Of a DNA stretch of 64,000 bases, positions 9,608 through 19,180 are shown piece after piece. Position 1 is the first letter of the stretch, and each line of letters opens with the position of its first letter. A program made the translations under genes and the position numbers. A model generated the notes under the pieces. It was not told the DNA's origin. It did no database searches and saw only the letters and a program-made list of their open reading frames with translations. The stretch comes from Jeotgalicoccus meleagridis. Lineage in GTDB: Bacteria > Bacillota > Bacilli > Staphylococcales > Salinicoccaceae. The stretch lies in NCBI RefSeq assembly GCF_903994045.1, contig NZ_CAJEWD010000006.1, positions 1 through 64,000 on the forward strand. The letters run 5' to 3'.

Positions 9608-10579
9608 ATGGATACCTTAACACACACTTTAATGGGTGGAACCATCGTAGGTCTAGCTCACCTTGATCCGAGTATTGAACCAGTCTCGGCAGGTTTCATT
9701 ACAGTGGCAGTCGGTGCATCCTTGATACCCGATATAGATACAGTAATGAAACTTAAAAATAATGCTGTTTACATTAAACATCACAGAGGTATTACACACT
9801 CATTGCCATTTACTTTTATTATCTGGCCACTCCTAATCGCGACACTTAGTCATTTTATTTTTAATTTGCCTTTTATAAATATGTATTTTTGGTCCTTATT
9901 TGCAGTCTTCCTGCATGTTTTTTCCGATATCTTTAATGCTTATGGCACACAAGCCTTGAGGCCATTTAACCATAAGTGGATTCAACTGGGTTATATAAAT
10001 ACCATCGATATTCCAATTATCGTCATGCATATATTGTACTTTATCTTATGGTTTGTAGGCTTCGATCCAGTCAAGCTGTTTATACTGTTATACGCAGTAA
10101 TAATCATCTACTATATTAGCAGATTTATATATCAAAAATACTTAATCACAAAAATTGTTAAACAACTACCAAATGATGATATTAGCAGAGTCTTTGTCAT
10201 GCCTACTATAAGATATAATGAATGGCGTGTCGTTGTTGTTGCCGAAGAGTACTACTATGTTGGGCGTACTTTTAAAGGCCAAATTGTTTTTTATGACCGC
10301 TTTGAAAAAATTAGACCTTTAGAAGGCGAATTATACGAAGCAGTCAAAGATGATGAAAACTTCAAGTCCTTTACTTTCTTTTCTTCAATTTACAGATATG
10401 AAGTTAAGGACATTGATAGTAACACTATAGAGGTAAGATATATTGATTTAAGATATCTTAAAGATGGCCATTATCCTTTTGTCTGTATTATGCTCTTAGA
10501 CAAGGATGACTACGATGTCCAATCAAGTTATACAGGTTGGGTCTTTACGGAAAGTAAATTACAAGAAAAAATCACTTAA
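9608..10579 (+). CDS. Metal-dependent hydrolase family membrane protein (YfhP/YdjM-like)
   Basis: A 323-residue integral membrane protein of the LexA-binding/YdjM metal-dependent hydrolase family. N-terminal signatures are DTLTHTLMGG, SLIPDIDTV, KHHRGITHSLPF and HVFSDIFNAYGTQ, all with conserved His/Asp residues, among four hydrophobic segments; the C-terminal ~140 residues are soluble. Its reaction is unknown. I start at ATG 9608 behind AGGAAG because an earlier reading (9551) overlaps the mutY start and adds a non-family extension. B. subtilis yfhP likewise lies near mutY and recX. Confidence 0.8.
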   Translation: MDTLTHTLMGGTIVGLAHLDPSIEPVSAGFITVAVGASLIPDIDTVMKLKNNAVYIKHHRGITHSLPFTFIIWPLLIATLSHFIFNLPFINMYFWSLFAVFLHVFSDIFNAYGTQALRPFNHKWIQLGYINTIDIPIIVMHILYFILWFVGFDPVKLFILLYAVIIIYYISRFIYQKYLITKIVKQLPNDDISRVFVMPTIRYNEWRVVVVAEEYYYVGRTFKGQIVFYDRFEKIRPLEGELYEAVKDDENFKSFTFFSSIYRYEVKDIDSNTIEVRYIDLRYLKDGHYPFVCIMLLDKDDYDVQSSYTGWVFTESKLQEKIT

Positions 10580-10617
10580 AAAGACAGCATGCCTAACTTT
10601 TCGGCATGCTGTCTTTA
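10578..10617. terminator. Bidirectional terminator inside a coding end
   Basis: AAAGACAGCATGCC and GGCATGCTGTCTTT form a 14-bp stem closing yfhP. Its right arm is also the last codons of the convergent permease gene (10593), whose stop codon lies in the left part of the hairpin. Confidence 0.85.
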
Positions 10618-11363
10618 TTGTTGTATAACTGAATCTTCATCTTGTTATATGCTTCAAACATCCATAAATATAAAATAAAGACTTGCGTAAAGTACAGTAC
10701 ATCGTATGGCAGTCTGTTCAAGGACCAAGCCTGACTAATTGTATTGTTTTGAATGCCGTTAATAACATAGTAAAAAGGATTTAAACTCAGTAAATTTAAG
10801 AGCCAGCCTGGTAATTGCTCAGGTAGATAAAATATTGGCACTACAATTAGCACAATAGCAAATAGTAAAATATTAATCTTGTTTGTATTCAAGCGCATTG
10901 AAACACCTAAAAACAGCATAGTAAATGGAATAGTAAGTATTAGCCCTAGCGAAATGTAATAGATGAAAGTATAAATATTTAATAACCAATCATCTACGAA
11001 TAAACCTGTCACAGCACTATACAGCGTGAGAAATATAATAAAGATAATCGTCTGATAAATCATAGCAGGTAATATTCTTAAGTAGAGCGGAATATAATTC
11101 ACCTTTAAAATAGAGTCCTTTACATACGCATCGTTCTTATTTAAAATTACCATGCTAAATATCCAGACCGTTGCCATAAAGCCTGTCAGACTGTACAACA
11201 GACGTATCATTGTTGGTTCTTCAAGTGATAAAAAGCCGATAATCAAAACAAGTAATCCGACAATATATATTAATAAGGGTGATAGATTGTACAGAGTAAA
11301 TCTATCAGCTTGTCGGAAGACTCTTCTTAACAAGTATTTAAATCTATAGTCCATGTCCGACAC
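10593..11363 (-). CDS. ABC-2 type permease, TagG-like
   Basis: A 256-residue polytopic membrane protein with about six hydrophobic segments (roughly 25-45, 55-75, 100-120, 130-155, 163-180, 220-240). The LNPFYYVINGIQ segment before the last helix and the general plan resemble polysaccharide/teichoic acid permeases such as TagG. It lies directly downstream of the TagH-like protein with no gap, so the two should form one complex. Because the partner ATPase appears dead, transport may use another ATPase or the pair may have lost transport. Assignment to TagG is by architecture and context. Confidence 0.6.
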   Translation of the reverse strand: MSDMDYRFKYLLRRVFRQADRFTLYNLSPLLIYIVGLLVLIIGFLSLEEPTMIRLLYSLTGFMATVWIFSMVILNKNDAYVKDSILKVNYIPLYLRILPAMIYQTIIFIIFLTLYSAVTGLFVDDWLLNIYTFIYYISLGLILTIPFTMLFLGVSMRLNTNKINILLFAIVLIVVPIFYLPEQLPGWLLNLLSLNPFYYVINGIQNNTISQAWSLNRLPYDVLYFTQVFILYLWMFEAYNKMKIQLYNNKDSMPKS

Positions 11364-12848
11364 CTACCTCATCATATAATTCCATTTATTTGCTTGACTA
11401 TCATATATCATGAATCCACCATCAACTCTAAAAATAGTCACATCGCTTGAAAGCTTTTTATCTTCTACAATACTATTATTTTCGATACCATCAAATTCCA
11501 TAGAAAATACTGTATTGCCACGGAAATGATATGTAATTGGAATGCCGGCCACTTTGCCCTGGTATTCATCAAGACTGTCGAAAGTAATGTTTTGCTCTAA
11601 AAACTCACGGTCTCCATTTAAGTAATTAGAATAGAACAGATAGTTATTTTGAATGACAGGATCTGTATATTGTAAGAGATCCATAAAATCACCTTCAGTA
11701 TAAAGACTAGCAGGGTTAAAGTATATGACTTCATCGCGTCCTACTGTTTCCTTCTGATCTTTATTCTGTATTGTATAGGTGTCCTCTGTTGAAGATACGA
11801 CCTCAACTAGAGTATATGGTGGTAACTCTTCTCCACCGATGGTTAGCCCGTCTCGATCACTAAAAGCATATGCTAGTCTTTCAGAGTCACTGACGTCTTC
11901 AAATTGGTTCTCTTCTGTAAAAGTGGGTTCTTCCTTGATAAAAGTAATATTCATAAAAATGACTAAAATCGCAACCAACATTATAAAAACTAAAACCATA
12001 GTCACAATAATTTTTTGGATATTCACATTATCTAAGATGGAGGCCTGCTTTCTGCCTAACCTCTTATATTGATCGCTAAAATCACCATCTTCAAAAATAC
12101 GACGCTTCCACTCTAAATCAAATAAAGCTTCTTCGTCTACATTTTTTATCTTACTTTTATCTTTTAAGTATTTGCTGTATATTTCAACACCGCGTTCGAC
12201 ACTGCCTTCAAAGCGAATTTGACCATAACTCACCCATGTAAAGTAGTTTGCCATCTTTTCAATTGCTTCTATAGAACTTTCTAAGAGCAGCACACCACGA
12301 CCATTTTTTTCATGTTCATTTACGACACTTTGAAATTTCTCTGGATCATCTAAATCCTGATAAAAATCATTGTAAATGATGACATTAACATTTACGTGAG
12401 AAGATATTTCCAAAAGTATATGTGCAAGTTGTTTTCGACTTAAATCTTTAACTGCTTTTTTTAAATTATTTCTGATTATCGCTTTACTAAGCAGCTTATC
12501 AATCACTACTGTATATTCTTTACCGCCGAGGTATTCCTCAAACATTTCTTCTATAAACAGACCAAGTTCAAAATGATTATGAGTATGATCATTGACATCC
12601 AAACTTAGGACACTGGTGTATCTAGTTATCTTACCTTTACTTGGATTGAGCGTTCCTGTTAATACTTCTTTTATATAAAATAGAGTCTCTTTTTCTGAAA
12701 GAAGGCCGAGCACTTCACCCGAGTAGAGGTGAATATTAAGATCTTTTAAATAGATCGTTCCCGCATTGCCAAGCATGCGTTTTTTAAAATCTCCAGCTTC
12801 TTTACTATAGGATATGTCTAAGCCTTTAAGCAGTATATTATTCTTCAT
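11364..12848 (-). CDS. TagH-like protein with degenerate ABC ATPase domain, TM helix and extracellular domain
   Basis: A 494-residue protein. Residues 1-250 follow the teichoic acid ATPase TagH/TarH along their length (YLKDLNIHLYSGEVLGLL near 33-50; the C-terminal stretch FEGSVERGVEIYSKYLKDKSK at 214-233). Every catalytic motif is lost: the Walker A loop is GLLSEKETL, the signature is LSRKQL, Walker B reads VIIYND and the switch histidine is serine. A single membrane helix (279-300) leads to an outside domain of ~190 residues with an SH3-like strand pattern near 335-375, as in Bacillus TagH. It shares one base with the YfhH stop and abuts the permease. It may be a scaffold or sensor; the function is not known. 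Confidence 0.65.
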   Translation of the reverse strand: MKNNILLKGLDISYSKEAGDFKKRMLGNAGTIYLKDLNIHLYSGEVLGLLSEKETLFYIKEVLTGTLNPSKGKITRYTSVLSLDVNDHTHNHFELGLFIEEMFEEYLGGKEYTVVIDKLLSKAIIRNNLKKAVKDLSRKQLAHILLEISSHVNVNVIIYNDFYQDLDDPEKFQSVVNEHEKNGRGVLLLESSIEAIEKMANYFTWVSYGQIRFEGSVERGVEIYSKYLKDKSKIKNVDEEALFDLEWKRRIFEDGDFSDQYKRLGRKQASILDNVNIQKIIVTMVLVFIMLVAILVIFMNITFIKEEPTFTEENQFEDVSDSERLAYAFSDRDGLTIGGEELPPYTLVEVVSSTEDTYTIQNKDQKETVGRDEVIYFNPASLYTEGDFMDLLQYTDPVIQNNYLFYSNYLNGDREFLEQNITFDSLDEYQGKVAGIPITYHFRGNTVFSMEFDGIENNSIVEDKKLSSDVTIFRVDGGFMIYDSQANKWNYMMR

Positions 12849-13177
12849 TAGCCAACCTTTTTAGGAAGTTGTAGTAAGCTAACAGGGATACCAGTCTCTT
12901 TTTCATCACCATTAACAAAAAAGCCCCAAGCAAAAATACCTTTAACATACTCAACTTTGAAGTAGTGATCCTCTTGGCTAATCACTTTATAGATCTTTCC
13001 TTTTTCGATTAATGACAAATCGATTAAATAACATTCAGCAATAAGTACTTGTCGCTCCAACACACGGTATTCATTTTCTATACCCATCATTTCCGCACGT
13101 CTCATCTTTTCACGTTTTGTCTGAATATAGTGATTTAATTCTTTTCTGGTCATTTGTCCAAGAGATTCATTCATCAT
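12848..13177 (-). CDS. YfhH family protein (DUF1811)
   Basis: A 109-residue protein matching the YfhH family, found next to recX in Bacillales. The N-terminal half is helical and basic (MTRKELNHYIQTKREKMRRAE), the C-terminal half a small beta domain (KIYKVISQEDHYFKVEYVKGIFAWGFF). No activity is established. It overlaps the end of recX by 11 bases and the next gene by one base, so it is translationally coupled in the thioesterase-recX-yfhH transcript. Confidence 0.8.
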   Translation of the reverse strand: MMNESLGQMTRKELNHYIQTKREKMRRAEMMGIENEYRVLERQVLIAECYLIDLSLIEKGKIYKVISQEDHYFKVEYVKGIFAWGFFVNGDEKETGIPVSLLQLPKKVG

Positions 13178-13937
13178 CTATTCCGCCTAACTTTTCACTG
13201 ATTTTATCATAAGAGTAACCTTTACTCATCATTGCTGCAATCATTTTCTGTTTGAGTTTAAGACCGCTTTCTCTTCTCTGATATTTATTATAATATTTTT
13301 CAAAATCTTTCTCAAAATAAGTATCTTCATCAAAGTCATCATCAAAAACTATTAGCTCTAGATGATGTTTTTGATAGCCTCTTGTAATCAACTTCTCTTT
13401 AAGTTTTTCTTTAAATTGCCTGTAAGAACCTCGATGAGACCTAAGAAATTTATCTTTCAATTTATTCATTCTGTCACTGTCAATCATATTATCCAGAACT
13501 TCACGCTCTTTTTCGATTAAATCATTACTAATTCCCTGTTTTTTTAATTCTCTAACAAGGTGCATTGGTCCTTTGTCACTTGTATTGAATACAGTGTTTC
13601 TAAAAGCCTCTGCATAGGCTTTATCATTCAAATAACCTTCATCTTGTAATCGATAAACTGTCTGACGAACCAACTTTTGTTCGTAATATTCACTTAAGTG
13701 TGTTTCCAGTTCTTTAACCGAGCGTAACTTATAGCTTATATATTTGAGTGCACTAGTGTATGCCCGGTCGTATTCTAGACTTTCCTTTAATGTTTCGAAT
13801 TCATCTTCTGTTAGTTCTTTACCGGGAACAAGCAAATAACGTACAAGTGATTCCTCATGAACTTTTAAGCTTTGTCCGTCATCAAAATACACCTGATACA
13901 TTTCTTTTTTTGATTTAACAATGCGTTTAATTTCCAT
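13167..13937 (-). CDS. recX: RecA regulatory protein RecX
   Basis: A 256-residue RecX that modulates RecA filaments in homologous recombination and SOS. It shows the repeated three-helix RecX modules, for example SYKLRSVKELETHLSEY, RLQDEGYLNDKAYAEAFR and MHLVRELKKQGIS, in the long form typical of Firmicutes. I choose ATG 13937 with GGAG eight bases upstream; a GTG at 13946 overlaps that ribosome site. Five bases separate it from the thioesterase stop. Confidence 0.92.
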   Translation of the reverse strand: MEIKRIVKSKKEMYQVYFDDGQSLKVHEESLVRYLLVPGKELTEDEFETLKESLEYDRAYTSALKYISYKLRSVKELETHLSEYYEQKLVRQTVYRLQDEGYLNDKAYAEAFRNTVFNTSDKGPMHLVRELKKQGISNDLIEKEREVLDNMIDSDRMNKLKDKFLRSHRGSYRQFKEKLKEKLITRGYQKHHLELIVFDDDFDEDTYFEKDFEKYYNKYQRRESGLKLKQKMIAAMMSKGYSYDKISEKLGGIDDE

Positions 13938-13942
13938 TACAT

Positions 13943-14452
13943 TCACTCCAGTAAATCAGAGGAAAAGAAGCTCGACAGTGATTGACTTTGCTCTTTTCTT
14001 TCTAAGCGTCTCTTGGCTCTTTCTTCACCTGTATCTTTTAGCCATTGCAATCTATCATTATCCGCTTCAATCTTAGGAACTTCAATGGTTTGATTGTCTT
14101 CTCCAATAGCTACAAAAGTTAAAAATGAAAAAGCGGCTAAAGTTTTCCCAGACTCTCTTGTCAGATCCTCTTTTGAAATTTTAACCATCACTTCCATTGA
14201 ACTACGACCTGTATAGGTTACCATTGCTTCTAGAATAACAATTTCACCAATGTTAATCGGTTTTAAAAAGTCCATTGAATCAATGGATGCAGTTACAACA
14301 CTTTCTCTACAATGACGTCTTGCACTAATAGCAGCAATATCATCTACGTATTGCAAGAGACGTCCTCCAAATAAAGTGCCATGTGAATTGGAATCCGGCG
14401 GTAATACATTTGCAGTTTTAACTGCGTATGATTCTGACATTAATTTTTTCAT
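13943..14452 (-). CDS. Hotdog-fold acyl-CoA thioesterase
   Basis: A 169-residue single-hotdog thioesterase of the YkhA/acyl-CoA hydrolase family, which cleaves acyl-CoA to free acid and CoA. PPDSNSHGTLFGGRLLQYVDD holds the conserved NxxGTLFGG active-site region, followed by the FLKPINIGEIVILEA strand. It starts a transcript that continues into recX and yfhH. The acyl chain preference cannot be read from sequence. Confidence 0.85.
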   Translation of the reverse strand: MKKLMSESYAVKTANVLPPDSNSHGTLFGGRLLQYVDDIAAISARRHCRESVVTASIDSMDFLKPINIGEIVILEAMVTYTGRSSMEVMVKISKEDLTRESGKTLAAFSFLTFVAIGEDNQTIEVPKIEADNDRLQWLKDTGEERAKRRLERKEQSQSLSSFFSSDLLE

Positions 14453-14467
14453 TATAATTTATCCCCT

Positions 14468-14502
14468 TATGAAAAAAATAGAGGAGATAATTATCTCCTC
14501 TA
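14468..14502 (-). terminator. Intrinsic terminator after the small membrane protein
   Basis: TAGAGGAGATAA and TTATCTCCTCTA form a perfect inverted repeat at 14479-14502, followed on the minus strand by a run of eight T. It lies between the small membrane-protein gene (ending 14514) and the thioesterase start (14452). Confidence 0.85.
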
Positions 14503-14513
14503 CCTCCGATGAT

Positions 14514-14669
14514 TTATATTTTGCGTTCAAGTGCTTCCTCAGGTGTGTCAATTACAAGTGCATCTTTACCACGGAATGCTTGTGACAAGAAGTAGTAAAG
14601 TACCGCAGCAAAGCCAAGAATTGCAAACATAAATGATAGTACAACCAAGAGCATGAGCCAACTACCCAT
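14514..14669 (-). CDS. Small membrane protein, 51 residues
   Basis: A short gene beginning ATG at 14669 behind GAGGAGGGG, a very strong ribosome site. The product begins MGSWLMLLVVLSFMFAILGF, has one long hydrophobic helix (residues 4-30), then a short polar tail ending PEEALERKI. It has its own terminator at 14468-14502. No function is recognised; coding status rests on the ribosome site, the helix and the terminator. Confidence 0.75.
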   Translation of the reverse strand: MGSWLMLLVVLSFMFAILGFAAVLYYFLSQAFRGKDALVIDTPEEALERKI

Positions 14670-14749
14670 GAGACCCCTCCTCATTTAATCTATTAGTCTA
14701 GTTAATTACTTAAATTGTATCATATTTCAAAAGTCTTTGTGGTAATTTT

Positions 14750-15982
14750 TTAAAAAGCCCAGTTTCCTTGTTTGAATACTAACGATTCATTTCCTTCGGC
14801 ATCCAGTCCATAGATATTCAGGTCCTCTGAACCAATCATAAAGTCTACATGAGTAATTGAATCATTAAGCCCCTTTTGATCTAGTTCTTCTCTGGACATA
14901 TTTTTACCATCCTGGATTGAGAAGGCATAGGCTGAACCTAAAGCAATATGACAAGATGCATTTTCATCGAATAAAGTGTTATAGAAAAGAATACCTTTAT
15001 TAGATATTGGAGAATCATGTGGTACAAGTGCGACTTCTCCTAATCGTCTTGCACCTTCATCTGTGTCCATAATATTTTTTAAGATGTCGTAACCTCTTTC
15101 CGCCTCATAGTCTACGACTTCCCCATCTTTAAAAGTTAATTTGAAGTTGTCTATGATATTACCACCATGACTGAGCGGTAAAGTATTTGAAACATAGCCA
15201 TCGACTCTGTTTTTGTCAGGTGCTGTAAATACTTCTTCAGTTGGCATATTAGCCATAAAACTTACTCCGTTTGAATCTGTGCTCGATGCACCAGCCCATA
15301 GATGATTCTCTGGTAAACCGATTGTTAAGTCTGTTCCTGGTCCCTCATAACGAAGGGCTGTAAATTGTTTGTCATTTAAGTAATCTACTTTTTCATGGAG
15401 TGTTTTATCGTGTTCAATCCAAGCTTCAACTGGATTATCTACATCAGCACGTACAGTATAAAGAATGAGATCTAATAGAGCATCCACCGCTTCATCGTCG
15501 GATTTCTCAGGGTAGACTAGTCTTGCCCATTCGACAGATGGGTAACCAGCTACACACCATGAATGATAGTCGCTTTGAGTTCTTGCAGAAAATTCTTTAA
15601 AGGCTTTACCTGATGCGACTTGCATGGCCATCAGTTTATCACTAGCTATATCTTTAAGTAGTTCTGGTGAGCTCGAGATAATACTTAAGAAACCTGCTTT
15701 TTCATCGCTGTAATACATGCGCTCAGCTACATCAAAATCATGGATGGAAGATAACTCACCTTTAGACTTGTACTGTGCATTTAAGCGTGATAAAGTATCA
15801 TCTCCTAAGGATACTCTTACATCTTCAGAGCCTCTTTCATAGGCAATCTTAGTCACTAGTCTAACAAGCGGTAGAGCGTCCGATGTTGCTCTAATATAAA
15901 GTTTCTTACCGTCTTTAACATTAATACCTACATCTACTAGGAGTTCTGCATATTTGTATAATTTTTCTTCAAGATTAGTCAT
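14750..15982 (-). CDS. M29 family aminopeptidase (AmpS/PepS type)
   Basis: A 410-residue metallo-aminopeptidase of the thermophilic aminopeptidase family M29, which removes N-terminal residues from peptides. Metal-ligand regions include the Glu of MANMPTEEVFTAPDKNRVDG, the Glu in DYEAERGYDI, EVALVPHDSPISN, and HVDFMIGSEDL near the C-terminus. Length fits the family. It is followed upstream by the DUF1128 gene seven bases away, so the two probably share a transcript, as in staphylococci. Confidence 0.9.
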   Translation of the reverse strand: MTNLEEKLYKYAELLVDVGINVKDGKKLYIRATSDALPLVRLVTKIAYERGSEDVRVSLGDDTLSRLNAQYKSKGELSSIHDFDVAERMYYSDEKAGFLSIISSSPELLKDIASDKLMAMQVASGKAFKEFSARTQSDYHSWCVAGYPSVEWARLVYPEKSDDEAVDALLDLILYTVRADVDNPVEAWIEHDKTLHEKVDYLNDKQFTALRYEGPGTDLTIGLPENHLWAGASSTDSNGVSFMANMPTEEVFTAPDKNRVDGYVSNTLPLSHGGNIIDNFKLTFKDGEVVDYEAERGYDILKNIMDTDEGARRLGEVALVPHDSPISNKGILFYNTLFDENASCHIALGSAYAFSIQDGKNMSREELDQKGLNDSITHVDFMIGSEDLNIYGLDAEGNESLVFKQGNWAF

Positions 15983-15989
15983 TTTTTCA

Positions 15990-16187
15990 CTACTTTCTTA
16001 ATTTTGATAGTTCTTCAATAATTGCAGATTGTTCAATGGCAGAGATTTGTTTACGAGACTCTAACATATTTTTAATGTCATTAAGTTCTTCTACTTTATT
16101 GTCGCTATAATCATCTGCTTTAAAAACACCTTTATTGACTACATTTAAATGTTTAACTATATCATTTAAGATCTGTTCCTTATCCAT
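15990..16187 (-). CDS. DUF1128 / UPF0435 family protein
   Basis: A 65-residue, all-helical, acidic protein of the UPF0435 family (Bacillus YfkK). The segment KHLNVVNKGVFKADDYSDNK is family-typical. No function is known. It precedes the M29 aminopeptidase by seven bases. Confidence 0.82.
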   Translation of the reverse strand: MDKEQILNDIVKHLNVVNKGVFKADDYSDNKVEELNDIKNMLESRKQISAIEQSAIIEELSKLRK

Positions 16188-16368
16188 GCAATTCCCCTTT
16201 CACTATGTCATAGTCTATAATAACAAAGTTTAAAATAAATATATATTATCTTAACAAGTATATAAAAGATTCTTTTATTACTTATTAGCTTAAATTATGA
16301 GCTGAAAAAGTTTATAATGTGGGAAGATAGGATATAAAGAATACAAAGAAACTAAAGGAGAATCTGTT

Positions 16369-16689
16369 ATGAAAAATAAACTTTTACCAGCTATAGTAAT
16401 TGGTGCCGCAGTTGGCGGGGCTATCGCGCTCTTAGATAAGGGAACTCGTGAATCTGTAGTTTCAAATTCTAAATCTATTAAACACTATGCAACAAATCCT
16501 GATGATTTAAAAACTCGTTTTACTGAACCATCAACAGGACAACCTTCTAAAATTGACATGATCAAAGATGAAGTACTGTTCTGGAAAGACACTATCGAAG
16601 AAATTCGTCGCAACAATCCAGAATTGGAACAAGCAATTATGGATGCAAAAGATACTTTCCAAAACAATAGAGAGAAAAAATTAAATTAA
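16369..16689 (+). CDS. YtxH-like small membrane-anchored protein
   Basis: A 106-residue protein with an N-terminal hydrophobic glycine/alanine-rich segment (LLPAIVIGAAVGGAIALL, about residues 4-21) and a charged helical remainder, like general stress YtxH-type proteins. AAGGAGA lies just upstream of the ATG. A terminator at 16695-16724 separates it from the following YihY gene. Function unknown. Confidence 0.65.
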   Translation: MKNKLLPAIVIGAAVGGAIALLDKGTRESVVSNSKSIKHYATNPDDLKTRFTEPSTGQPSKIDMIKDEVLFWKDTIEEIRRNNPELEQAIMDAKDTFQNNREKKLN

Positions 16690-16694
16690 TAACA

Positions 16695-16724
16695 TAAGGA
16701 CTATTAAAAATAGTCCTTTTATTT
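16695..16724 (+). terminator. Intrinsic terminator
   Basis: AAGGACTATT pairs with AATAGTCCTT around an AAA loop, followed by TTATTTT, after the YtxH-like gene. Confidence 0.8.
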
Positions 16725-16740
16725 TAGTAGAGGTGAGCGT

Positions 16741-17766
16741 ATGTCAAAAGATGAAACATCCTCAAAATTACTCAATCAAATTAAATCAAAGACTGAGGAA
16801 GATAAGAAAAAAAGTGACATTTTTGTAGATAAAGTTAATTTCAAATCAAAAGATGCACCTAAGGATAATGAACATCTTTACGTATCTAAAATTAATAAAC
16901 CGGCTAAAGTTAAAGATGATCCAAGCTTTATAAATTCATTACTATTTCGCTTTGGTTTAGATAATACATCAGGTATGGCAGCTCAATTAGCTTATTATTT
17001 TCTGTTAGCTATATTCCCAATGCTTATATTTTTACTATCTATCGTTCCGCTTTTTCAAATTGAGCCAGATGTCATTACGGGCTTTATTCAAGACTATGCC
17101 CCATCTGAAATATCTGGACTTTTAGAAGGTATCATTGGTGACGTGTTACAAAACTCTGGTGGTGGCACTTTATCACTTGGTTTAATTTTAACACTTTGGT
17201 CTGCCTCAAATGGGATGACCGCCTTAATGAATGCTTTTAATGTGGCTTATGATGTTGAAGATAACCGAAGTTTTATACACACTAAATCACTTTCAGTTTT
17301 CTTCACTTTAATTTTATCAGTGTCTATTATCTTAACCTTTGTGCTGATTGTTTTTGGAGGACAAATAGGTGATTTAATGTTTGGAGTCATTGGACTTGAT
17401 GACGAATTCCAATACGTTTGGAATTTAGTGAGAAGCCTATTACCGTTACTACTAATATTTGTAGTATTTTTCATCATGTACATGACAGCACCGAATATCA
17501 AACTGAAAATTAAATCCGTAATTCCAGGAACCTTATTTACAACCATTGCCTTTCTATTAGCGTCATGGGGTTTTAGCTTCTATGTTTCTAATTTTAGTAA
17601 CTACTCTGCAACGTATGGTTCAATTGCTGGGGTCATTATTTTAATCTTCTGGTTATATATAACTGGTGTTATAATTATCTTAGGCGCACAAATTAATTCT
17701 ATCTTGCATAAGAGAGCTTTAAATCAAGAGCAAGAGGCCAATACTACAGAGGAAGTGTCAGTTTAA
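16741..17766 (+). CDS. YihY/BrkB family inner membrane protein
   Basis: A 341-residue polytopic protein with a charged cytoplasmic N-terminus (1-70) and about six hydrophobic segments. GMAAQLAYYFLLAIFPMLIF, LWSASNGMTALMNAFNVAYDV and NYSATYGSIAGVIILIFWLY are hallmarks of the YihY/BrkB (formerly called RNase BN) family. Actual function is unsettled. The carbonic anhydrase gene starts immediately after its stop. Confidence 0.9.
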   Translation: MSKDETSSKLLNQIKSKTEEDKKKSDIFVDKVNFKSKDAPKDNEHLYVSKINKPAKVKDDPSFINSLLFRFGLDNTSGMAAQLAYYFLLAIFPMLIFLLSIVPLFQIEPDVITGFIQDYAPSEISGLLEGIIGDVLQNSGGGTLSLGLILTLWSASNGMTALMNAFNVAYDVEDNRSFIHTKSLSVFFTLILSVSIILTFVLIVFGGQIGDLMFGVIGLDDEFQYVWNLVRSLLPLLLIFVVFFIMYMTAPNIKLKIKSVIPGTLFTTIAFLLASWGFSFYVSNFSNYSATYGSIAGVIILIFWLYITGVIIILGAQINSILHKRALNQEQEANTTEEVSV

Positions 17767-18339
17767 GTGACGTTACTAGAAGAATTTTTGAAAAGAAATG
17801 AAGATTTTGTTAATAACCAAGAATATAAAGCTTATGCTACCGATAAAACACCTAACAAAAAAGCTGTGTTTTTAACTTGTATGGATACAAGACTATCAGA
17901 ACTGGCAACCAAGGCGTTTGGACTCAAAAATGGAGATATCAAACAACTTAAAAATGCCGGTGCGGTTGTGTCTCATCCTTATGGTAGTACAATGCGTAGT
18001 ATCTTAGTCGCTGTTTATGCCCTTGGCGTAGATGAAGTGTTTATCATGGGGCATCACGACTGTGGTTTCGGAGCTTTAAAACCACAGCCAGTCATGGAAG
18101 AAATGAAAAAACGTGGAATCAGTGATGATACCTTCAATACACTTGAACACTCAGGTATTGATGTATCAGATTGGCTAAAAGGTTTCGACAGTGTAGAAGA
18201 AAGTGTTAAAGAAACAGTCAACAACGTTAAAAATCATCCACTACTTGCTAAAAGCATTCCTGTTCATGGTTTAATTATGGATCCAGAAACAGGAAAAGCA
18301 GAACTTGTCATTAACGGTTATCAAGCAACTGAAAATTAA
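17767..18339 (+). CDS. Beta-class carbonic anhydrase
   Basis: A 190-residue enzyme that interconverts CO2 and bicarbonate. The zinc ligands C38, H96 and C99 and the Asp-Arg pair D40/R42 are present in CMDTRLSELA and MGHHDCGFG. It uses a GTG start directly abutting the YihY stop, implying co-transcription. It may supply bicarbonate for carboxylases. The family is a compact beta-class type found in Gram-positives. Confidence 0.9.
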   Translation: MTLLEEFLKRNEDFVNNQEYKAYATDKTPNKKAVFLTCMDTRLSELATKAFGLKNGDIKQLKNAGAVVSHPYGSTMRSILVAVYALGVDEVFIMGHHDCGFGALKPQPVMEEMKKRGISDDTFNTLEHSGIDVSDWLKGFDSVEESVKETVNNVKNHPLLAKSIPVHGLIMDPETGKAELVINGYQATEN

Positions 18340-18342
18340 ATA

Positions 18343-18375
18343 AAAAAGGAGAAATCAAATTTGATTTCTCCTTTT

Positions 18376-18378
<3 letters not shown>
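18343..18378. terminator. Bidirectional intrinsic terminator
   Basis: AAAAAGGAGAAATCAAA and TTTGATTTCTCCTTTTT form a perfect stem between the convergent carbonic anhydrase and map genes, touching the map stop codon. Confidence 0.9.
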
Positions 18379-19143
<765 letters not shown>

Positions 19144-19180
19144 TTACCTATAGTCTTCTTTTTCATTATAGCAATAGATA

